Of a stretch of DNA of 64,000 nucleotides, positions 57,724 to 64,000 are shown piece by piece. The notes beneath the pieces are model-generated. The model did not search any database and had not been told where the DNA came from. It saw only the letters and a program-made list of their open reading frames with translations. Source of the DNA: Trichoplusia ni (Eukaryota; Arthropoda; Insecta; Lepidoptera; Noctuidae); contig NC_039488.1 in the NCBI RefSeq assembly GCF_003590095.1, positions 4,092,001 through 4,156,000 on the forward strand, in the 5' to 3' direction. Position numbers and translations under genes: made by a program. Each line of letters begins with the position of its first letter. Position 1 is the stretch's first letter.

Positions 57724-59655
57724 TTATTTCTTTATTTTTGTTAGTTTCAATTCTGGGACTAAATTATTTTTCGTAATTATTTTTTTTCCATTCATGTACT
57801 GTTGCAATACTTCAGGTATGTGAATTTTCCCTTTAGGATCTTGATGAGTCTCCAATAATGCTATTAATATTCTTGGAATGGCACAAGCAGTGCCATTTAA
57901 AGTGTGGACATAACTCTTGTTGTTACCATAGAGATACTGTATGTTAAGCCTCCTTGACTGATAATCCGTGCAGTTACTACAACTAGATATTTCCCCATAG
58001 TTATTACGGCCCGGCATCCATGCTTCTATGTCGTATTTCCTGCAACAAACACATGTACATTCACTGTTTTTATTCATCATAGTAACCATGCCAGTAGCTG
58101 ACCCAAGTATGGTTGGACTATGTGGAAGACAAAAACTTTAAATTAATTTAATATTAATAGATAGTACCTATAAGCAGGTGCGCCTAATTCATGTGGAGGC
58201 ATATCAAGGACTCGCATATTGAACCCCAATGGTTCGAACAACTCCTGTTGTGTAGTCCTTAAATATTCAAGCATATTTTCTGACTGAGAAGGTTTTGCTA
58301 CCACAAACATTTCTACCTTTGTAAACTGATGTACCCTGTAAAAAATTAAAAAGTGTCATGATATTTGATACATTTGATAAATCCAATCTAGTTATGGATA
58401 AATTACTACTGTTTGATAATGTGAAGCCATAAACGATTTTTAAACATGTCTAATAATGATAGCATAAAGTGCAGATGATACCCTCAAGTTTAACTTCATT
58501 TATTCTTTTTGTTTTCAAAAAACCACTAGCAACTGCCCCTAAAAGGAATTTAATCATTTTATCACAAAGGTTTCACAAACATTCAATACACTGACAAAAA
58601 GACTGTGAATCATGTGTGAACATCCCCACTTTGTTCAAGTATTTGTGTGATCCACAAATGCTTGTTTGATGAGTAAGTGATGACTAGTATCACCTGTATA
58701 TTCCCCTCTCTTCTATAATATTAGATGTTTCAGCCCTGTAACATCTGCTGACAGCAGCAAGTTTGAGTGGCAACATGTCCTCAGAGTGTAATGAATTCAC
58801 TAGCAGTCCAGCTAAGGACATTTCTGCTGTTCCTGACAAATACAAGTCTGGGCCATGCTGTACTGGGTCTAGAGAATATATCTGAAATATAAAATAAGTA
58901 ATGATTAAGATATTTGTGGTTCAGTGAGCAAATAAGTAACCTCAAGACTTTTAATACAGACCTAAGGATATGAGATACAAGCTTTTTACATTATAGATTA
59001 AACTTATTGCTAACTGTATGTGAGTAATTCTAATAAAGGAGTTTACCTGTGTGCGGTCATTATTTATAGCCATTCCACAACTTTCTATGACCTGCCTAGG
59101 TAATATGTCTGGAACTGAGACAAGCTCAAAGTTTTCCTCAATAAGTTTATTTACAGTGTACTTAATCAAAGCTTCTTCTAATTCTGCGAGTTCTCCCAAG
59201 AAATAATAACTCTTGTGTCCACATGTGTGCCCCAACTTATCTGTTCTTAATAAATTCAAACGTCTGGTAATCTCACTAAATTCAAGAGGAACATGTTTTT
59301 GGAAATCTCTTTTATCGTTTATTTCTAAAATAACTTTCGGATCGACATATTCCAACACAGAAGGATGCGTTTTATTTGGTAAACTTATAAGCTCTTTATA
59401 CAAATCATTCTTAACAGTTGTATATGATGTGTCTGTTATTGGAGTTTTGTTTATAATTTCATACATTTTTAAAACATTGTGTACATCACCTACACCCTTC
59501 CTTAATTTAATATTCTTCTCAATTTCGGTAGTATTTTTAGGACAACAGTAATAATTTGTATCAATATCTGGTACTGATACCATAGAACTAGAAAAAAACC
59601 TACAATACTTTACAGTTGATGTTACGTGACGTTTAAATAGATGTCGAAGCATCAT
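57724..59655 (-). CDS. SARS2: Seryl-tRNA synthetase, mitochondrial
   Basis: Four exons (59047-59655, 58694-58881, 58168-58335, 57724-58039) join in phase to 1281 nt, 426 aa. It is a class II synthetase that charges mitochondrial tRNA-Ser. The basic N-terminus lacking acidic residues (MMLRHLFKRHVTSTVKYC) looks like a mitochondrial presequence. The catalytic core has the TAE serine-binding motif (221-223), motif 2 (RCYRAETS 249-256, with YRVHQFTKVEMF 265-276), the SNCTDYQSRR stretch (343-352) and motif 3 (NGTACAIPRILIALLE, Arg378). Insects also have SLIMP, an inactive paralogue; the conserved motif 2 and 3 arginines argue for the active enzyme. Of two adjacent ATGs the first is taken. The gene is convergent with KRR1 and divergent from DNMT1. 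Confidence 0.93.
58620..58672. repeat. SINE family B hairpin remnant
   Basis: CAAGTATTTGTGTGATCCAC followed by AAATGCTTGTTT is the family B hairpin with little else. In SARS2 intron 2, about 20 bp from exon 2. Confidence 0.5.
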
Positions 59656-61085
59656 CTTGGCTTATAAAACAATTATGCAGAATTTCAATAGACTATCGCG
59701 CAGTTTTAGACATACATTTTAATATTTAATCAGCAATTTTTGATATCAATATCAGCTGTTTTTCTGTCATTTGTTGTTGACAACTTAACATATTGCGCTA
59801 TGTTTTTTTCTGAAATGAGGCTATGGCTTCGACCATCTGCAAGAACTATATACAATAAAGTTTAAGAATAAGCCTTATTCTTAAACATTTGTAGCGTTTA
59901 AATAAATGGATAAATTCAACTTCCCAACGTGGCGATTTAGGATTCTTACTCGATGCAAGTTAAATAGGCAGTATCCTTGTACGTCATATTTTGAACGTCA
60001 AAATTGAGTCAGCACGCAGTGGAAACGAAAATTAAAAAAAAGCAACGTGACTCATATAAGTAAAGAAAAGAAAGATGTTAATCCGGAGTTTGAACTACCT
60101 CTGCACTGACAGACTGATTGTTACGATTTTTATTTTCGCAACTTTTAATTAATTGATAGTAGGCGAATAAATGCGCAGGAGAGCTTCTGGCGAGCCTTTT
60201 GTTAAACATCGTAACGGAAATTGAATACAAATACCACCAGGGGATCACTCTCTATGGAAACTTTTTTGCCTTCACTGGCTGGCTAGAGAAGGGTTGGGGC
60301 TACATTATGCTCGGAGGTAGAAGTGTTTAATGGCGTAATGGGTCTGTGACCCGCGATGCTGTTAGAATTGTGTACTTTCGGTGTCGCATCCCTTTCTGCT
60401 CGAACTTGAGTTGCTCACGTGCCTCTAATCGTGGCGGTACCTTAAGGGACCTATTATCAACATAACCATGGATAGAAAGGAAGTAACCATAGATTTCCGG
60501 AAAACCTTAGAAATTGCAACACAATCTAATTATTTCAACACTCTGGATTCTTTATGTATGTTCTCGCATAGCCGCTCAGTATCGGCTTTGAATTATTATT
60601 TCTAGAGATTTAAGTTCTTAACAAGGCCTCTGTAAGTTGGACCTGTGTGTGCCCCGTGCACGCTTTAAAAAGACCGGGTGTCTTCTCCTGAATGAAATGA
60701 GATTAAAAATTGATGGTTATTTTAAAGATATTTTTTATACTGTTCCCGGGTTTCAAGGGCCAAAGGGTCTCTGGACTCTAATCAGTAAATGTCAAAATCA
60801 TTTGAATACAAAATGACAGTACGGAGGATATTAGTTTTCTGTGAAATTCTGTGATTACGAATGACGGAACGGAACTTGACATGACAGAAGTTTTCGCGCC
60901 CTTTTACTTACTGTTGTTGGTTGAGTGAGTAAAAAGAATTTAAGAGATAAAAATATTCTGGTCAATTATATTTCTGACTAATAATAGACTTTCAGTATCA
61001 TGGAATGAGTTACTTAATAATGTATGAGATCCGTCAAAATGCTTTGCTAGGTCATTTTTGTTAGTGAATGTAAGTAAGGTTCAAT
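59656..61085. promoter_or_regulatory. Divergent intergenic region, SARS2 / DNMT1
   Basis: About 1.43 kb holding both promoters if no upstream exons exist. It has a perfect 12-bp-arm hairpin at 59860-59886 and an E2F-like TTTTCGCGCC at 60891-60900, about 190 bp before the DNMT1 start. The stretch about 60230-60470 is less AT-rich and unidentified. Confidence 0.5.
60891..60900 (+). promoter_or_regulatory. E2F-like site upstream of DNMT1
   Basis: TTTTCGCGCC fits the E2F/DP consensus (TTTSSCGC). Mammalian DNMT1 is E2F-responsive. Binding here is inferred from the motif and its position. Confidence 0.4.
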
Positions 61086-64000
61086 ATGCCTGTTAGAAAT
61101 CGCAGAGACGATGAGACCGAACAAAATGCTAAAGGAGCGCATTTACGGGACAGTTCTGAATCACCTACACAAATGTAAGTATCAAAGTTGTTATATTTTT
61201 CAGTATGGTTAGACGCATTTTGTTGACTTGTAAAGTAAGTACTTCCTATTATTATATCTTTGTAATCATAGCTATTATTCAATTTAAACGAGTACATGGA
61301 GGCAACGGTACCTATTAGTAAACCCAATAGGTACCTATAAGATCATCAAAGATATGAGTCTTTAACACTATTAGTGATATGTTTAATTCTGCGTAATTTT
61401 AAAAACTAAAGTAACAGTAGACAAGTATTTAAAGAAACTGGTTTAAAAGGAAGAAGCGAATATATGTAACCAATTTGTAATGTCCAGGTCGAAAAGGATT
61501 TCTCCCCGAAACAAGAATCAGCTGAAAATTACCAATATGTTCACAACTAAACGGAACAGAAGTCCTACTGATGACAATTTTACTAATCCTGTAAGTATAT
61601 TGAACTTTGATATATATACCTTTATTCTGAAATATTCAGGAAACAAACTACCTGTACCCGTAGTCTCCAGCTTCCAAAAGAATATAGAGGAATAATCTAG
61701 TACCAAAGTAATTTCCTCACCAGTATGCCTCATAATATGTGTGTATATTATTTAATGTATGTAAGAATAGTGCACTGGTCACCTACCTCTATATTTCCAT
61801 AATTTCTGTCCATTCAAATGATTTGTGGAAGATATTGCTATTAGCAATAAAACCACCATTGTACCCTTACACTCTATGTTATCAATTTGATGTCTTTCTA
61901 TTGTGTACAATATTTTTTTTCTGTATTGTATTGTCACTCCATTCTTTTATTTAGACATAATAAACTAAATCTTAAAAAGGAAATTTGCAATCAAACTGCA
62001 GTTGTATGTACATAAAAATTATATTAAATATTTTGATCCTGGCCCCTTTGACCTGCCCAATACTTCAAAGTTGGTAAAAAAAAAATATGATAAGTAATTA
62101 TCAAAATGTTTTATTTTTATTTTCATTGTTTATTTTACTGTGATTTTGTTACTTGATAAGGAGTTATAGCTGAAAATAACCTCATTAAAAGCATGACTAC
62201 GAAACTTTCTATTTCTTTTAGAAAAAGCTGAAATATGAAGATGACAAAAATAATATAGAGTCAGTTGATAAGAATACTATCAGTAGTACTGATAATAAAA
62301 GCAAAGCAGATAATAATAGTTATAATAATGAGGATATACCGAAAAATGATGAAGTACCTAAACTGGACGGCAAAGAGGTGAAAAAAAATGATGAATTAAG
62401 TGTAGATGATAATTCCAAGGGTGATGAAAATGAGACTTCCGAAAATCAAGGCGAAAATAATGAGGGGAAAGAACCAAATGAAATTAAAAAGAATCTTGAA
62501 GTGGAAAGCTACAAAAAAAATATTCCAGATACTGAAAAATGTGATATTTGTGGTCAATTTTTAAACAATTCTGACATTATTTACTATCAAGGACACCCAC
62601 AGGATGCTGTGGAAGAGTATATAGCATTGACTAATGAGAAGCTTGTGTTAGCCTCAGGTTAGTGCAAAAAAATAGCTATCTTTAAAACATTAACAATGTT
62701 CAAATTTGCCCTTAAATAACGGATATGGATATAACTTCCAGGTGACGATGGAGATATAACTGAACGACCCCAAACTAATATAACAAGTTTTTCCATATTT
62801 GATGCTCAAGGACATCTTTGCCCAATTGATGGTGGTCTTGTAGAAAATGATGTAAGAATTTATATGTCGGGGTATTTGAAGTCTATATGTTCTGATTCTC
62901 ATGAAATTGATGAAGATTCTGTTGCTGTGAAAGATGTAGGCCCCATTATCGAATGGTAAGTGCATATTGTATATTATTATGAATTTAGATTGCTCTGTGG
63001 TTAAAGATCTTGAACACTAGTAATAGGGATGATGGTGATGCTTTGGTGACTGGGTAAAACAGTAAAAACCTCAGTTGTCTAGAAAGATATGCGTATTTTA
63101 GGACTTTATCTGAATAGTAACATTTTACGAAGATAAACTGCTTTAAAGTTTAGTAGCCGGCCGCCGGGTTTGTCACGTAACGCCTGCGCTTTTATACAGA
63201 GACGTGACGTCACGCTTAAGTTTCGTTAGCTGTTATTGGTCAATTTATGTTTTCGGGTCAAAAGAACAGAAATGTCATCATCGGCCTAGCCTTTTCCTAA
63301 CTATGTTGGCTTCCAGTCTAAACCGCTTTGAGCTGAGTACCAGTGTTTTACAAGGAGCGACTGCCTATCTGACCTCCTAAACCCAGTTACCTGGGCAACA
63401 CAATACCCCTTGGTTAGACTGGTTGTCAGTCTTTTCAAGCTTCTGGCTACCTGTGACGACTTTCAAAGATGTAGGAATTACAGCCGGGACCCACAATTTA
63501 ACGTGCCTTCCGAAACACGGAGGAACTCGTTATGACAAAAATGGTCACCCATCTACGGACCAACCGCGTCAAGCGTAGCTTAACCTGTGATCGATTCACT
63601 TATGCGGTTATAGCTTAGTCACAGAAATGTATCCATTATTATTTGTTAAACTACAAGGCCGACATCGCCAAAGTAAAATCTCTGTTATAATCCAATTTAA
63701 CTTCAACATCAGCCTACTTATCATAAGTCTCTTATTATATGGGCTGTAGATTTTGATTTACTTTTGTTTTTGTCTTGGGAACAGATATTATCGTCAAACT
63801 TATTTCAAGACCTATGGGCTATGCCTTAAAACACTTCATTGGCTTGTGATGCTAAGGCATTGTCATTTATTTTAGGTTCATCCATGGCTTTGATGGTGGT
63901 GACAGAAATTGTATAACATTATCAACAGAATTTGGGGAATACAATTTACTGAAGCCCAGCGAGCAATATACACCTCTAATGAATAATCTTTATGAAAAAA
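61086..64000 (+). CDS. DNMT1: DNA (cytosine-5)-methyltransferase 1, 5' part
   Basis: Partial gene, five exons: 61086-61174, 61488-61590, 62222-62657, 62742-62955, 63876-64000 (running off the window), about 322 residues in frame. It is the maintenance methyltransferase that copies CpG methylation after replication. Visible: a charged N-terminus; a PIP box QLKITNMF (41-48, PCNA binding); an Asn/Asp/Glu/Lys-rich disordered linker (65-165); and the start of the RFTS domain, with zinc ligands CDIC (171-174), GHPQDAVEEYIALTNEKL, GHLCPIDGGLVENDVRIYMSGYLK and WFIHGFDGG. The RFTS domain autoinhibits the enzyme and reads ubiquitinated histone H3 in vertebrates. The CXXC, BAH and catalytic domains lie beyond the window. 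The start is the first ATG of exon 1; an upstream exon is possible. Confidence 0.92.
61591..62221 (+). other. DNMT1 intron 2
   Basis: A 631-bp AT-rich intron with ordinary GTAAGT and TTTCTTTTAG ends. Open frames in it lack coding character. Confidence 0.8.
63278..63602 (+). repeat. Dispersed repeat family D, long copy
   Basis: Matches 46101-46331 (CATCGGCCTAGCC, TTTTACAAGGAGCGACTGCC, ACCCCTTGGTTAGACTGGTT) and extends through CCGGGACCCACAATTTAACG and CCGAAACACGGAGG. In DNMT1 intron 4. Confidence 0.82.

Noticed and set aside
59213..59551. 112-codon plus-strand frame opposite SARS2 exon 1
   Set aside because: It is antisense to a clear coding exon and has no family features.

Overview
The window is nuclear DNA of a moth or butterfly (Lepidoptera). 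The signs are small exons split by AT-rich introns, tRNA-headed SINEs, palindromic MITEs, LINE tails, an intronless Met-type juvenile-hormone receptor, and a clip-domain protease activated after histidine. No bacterial features are present. One run of exactly 1000 N (4575-5574) is an assembly gap.

Layout. 1-22.1 kb: no gene I can support; degraded repeats, MITEs, one SINE, a LINE fragment, a few hairpins, and a repeat-poor AT-rich block from about 16.25 to 22 kb. 22162-23742 (-): single-exon juvenile-hormone receptor Met1. 24672-33485 (+): ten-exon clip-domain serine protease, similar to the moth HP6/Persephone type, 355 aa. 35707-53980 (-): 26-exon NFX1-type zinc-finger helicase ZNFX1, 2025 aa, with a 5' UTR exon near 54.81-55.0 kb. 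56492-57529 (+): intronless KRR1 ribosome-assembly factor. 57724-59655 (-): four-exon mitochondrial seryl-tRNA synthetase. 61086-64000 (+): first five exons of DNMT1, running off the window.

The genes form three divergent pairs (Met1/protease, ZNFX1/KRR1, SARS2/DNMT1) and one tail-to-tail pair (KRR1/SARS2) with only about 190 bp between stop codons. They are not one pathway. Met1 is hormone signalling, the protease is haemolymph immunity, ZNFX1 is RNA surveillance and antiviral or small-RNA biology, KRR1 and SARS2 are housekeeping, and DNMT1 is maintenance DNA methylation. The exon models were built by hand from GT/AG sites and reading phase. All multi-exon models close in frame, which is the main support for them. 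Repeat family names are judgements by eye.

I found no clear undescribed system. The points most worth a second look are transposon insertions touching ZNFX1 splice sites, two abruptly GC-rich zinc-finger exons, a pre-miRNA-like hairpin near 8.98 kb, a hairpin shared by the local SINE family, and an E2F-like site ahead of DNMT1.
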